From IMG/VR virus record IMGVR_UViG_3300037156_000198, positions 1-39,550 of that record: a stretch of 39,550 nt of DNA. One strand, 5' to 3'. The DNA comes from a virus. Numbering within the stretch: the first letter of the stretch is position 1; the number at the start of each line of letters is the position of its first letter. The position numbers and the translations under genes were made by a program. The notes under the pieces are model-generated. The model did no database searches, was not told where the DNA came from, and saw nothing but the letters and a program-made list of their open reading frames with translations. Below are positions 39,260-39,550 of the stretch, in pieces.

Positions 39260-39550
39260 CTAGGAATTGAGAATGGTGTCGGGGTGAACCGAAATCGTCG
39301 CCCCCGCCGGGATGTCGACGACCCCCTTTTCATCGCTCGTCAGAACCGTGCCGTCGCCCAAAGTAATTTTGACCCCAGCTTGCAGGTTTCCGAAGCGGTC
39401 ACGAGCGTACCGACACACTGTGACGGTCGGATCGGCAGCGGGTGCGGCGGTCGGATCGGCAGCGGGTGCGGCGGTCGGATCGGCAGCGGGTGCGGCGGTC
39501 GGATCGGCAGCGGGTGCGGCGGTCGGATCGGCAGCGGGTGCGGCGGTCGG
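39260..39550 (-). CDS. Partial gene with Pro-Thr-Ala repeats (5' end outside window)
   Basis: The last 96 codons of a gene read from outside the window. The visible N-terminal part is a tandem PTAAPAAD repeat (24-base units). A ~55-residue beta-type domain follows (VTVCRYARDRFGNLQAGVKITLGDG ... ATISVHPDTIL), similar in style to small immunoglobulin-like or carboxypeptidase-regulatory-like modules. Stop TAG 39,260-39,262. Probably a virion or surface-exposed protein; function unknown. Confidence 0.6.
   Translation of the reverse strand, partial: PTAAPAADPTAAPAADPTAAPAADPTAAPAADPTAAPAADPTVTVCRYARDRFGNLQAGVKITLGDGTVLTSDEKGVVDIPAGATISVHPDTILNS
39426..39550 (-). repeat. 24-base tandem repeat running off the window end
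   Basis: Five identical units of GTCGGATCGGCAGCGGGTGC plus GGCG starting at 39,426, and five bases of a sixth. It encodes PTAAPAAD on the minus strand and continues beyond the window. Confidence 0.97.

Noticed and set aside
1-39550. CRISPR arrays, tRNA genes and integrase attachment sites
   Set aside because: Searched by eye; the tandem repeats have no spacers, no cloverleaf-like sequence was noticed and no integrase gene is present.

Overview
This window is most of the genome of a tailed double-stranded DNA phage (Caudoviricetes). The head and tail genes point to a short-tailed, podovirus-like virion: an N4-gp56-type major capsid protein, two adaptor/hub proteins resembling tail tubular proteins A and B, and several large Ala/Gly-rich internal proteins. 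The DNA is GC-rich, genes overlap by 1, 4 or 8 bases, and strong Shine-Dalgarno sites are common, so the host is probably a GC-rich Gram-negative bacterium. Sec signal peptides, an M15-type endolysin and a small holin fit this. I see no integrase, repressor, tRNA gene or CRISPR array.

The left arm (1-16,160, + strand) carries DNA metabolism and accessory genes. It opens with two near-identical alanine-repeat genes that bracket a metallophosphoesterase and a macro-like A1S_2505-family protein. An orphan cytosine-C5 methyltransferase, an SF2 helicase with a zinc ribbon, a VRR-NUC-type nuclease and a TetR-like HTH protein follow. The replication core is a PrimPol-like primase/SF3 helicase fusion, a KTSC-domain protein with an (Ala-Val-Pro)15 linker, a single-strand DNA-binding protein, an HU-like protein and a family A DNA polymerase with a zinc-ribbon insertion. 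A near-consensus sigma-70 promoter at 9295-9323 and hairpins near 6018-6077 and 11,821-11,909 could divide the arm into transcription units.

The most unusual locus is 14,788-15,734. An AT-richer 606-base segment carries a structural-type phage protein and a small PD-(D/E)XK endonuclease. It sits between two copies of the same gene junction. The left copy has lost 59 bases in two deletions at short direct repeats. The endonuclease frame runs without a stop into the restored downstream gene. This looks like a recent endonuclease-associated insertion, with the interrupted gene rebuilt on its right side.

The right arm (16,202-39,550, - strand) is the late region and converges on the left arm at a bidirectional terminator (16,160-16,201). 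In transcription order (right to left) it holds a repeat-containing partial gene, a coiled-coil protein, a heptosyltransferase-like GT-B protein, a zinc ribbon, an HExxE protein, two Lys-rich peptides, a DxD glycosyltransferase, a 31-residue membrane peptide, large terminase, portal, scaffold, capsid, a hairpin, tail adaptor, tail hub, two acetyltransferase-like genes, internal virion proteins, a PurD-like ATP-grasp ligase, tail fibre genes, holin, endolysin and two membrane or small proteins. Several short genes (18,810-18,953; 36,336-36,431; 37,033-37,182; 37,800-37,937; 17,539-17,712; 2718-2831) are inferred from translational coupling or ribosome binding sites.
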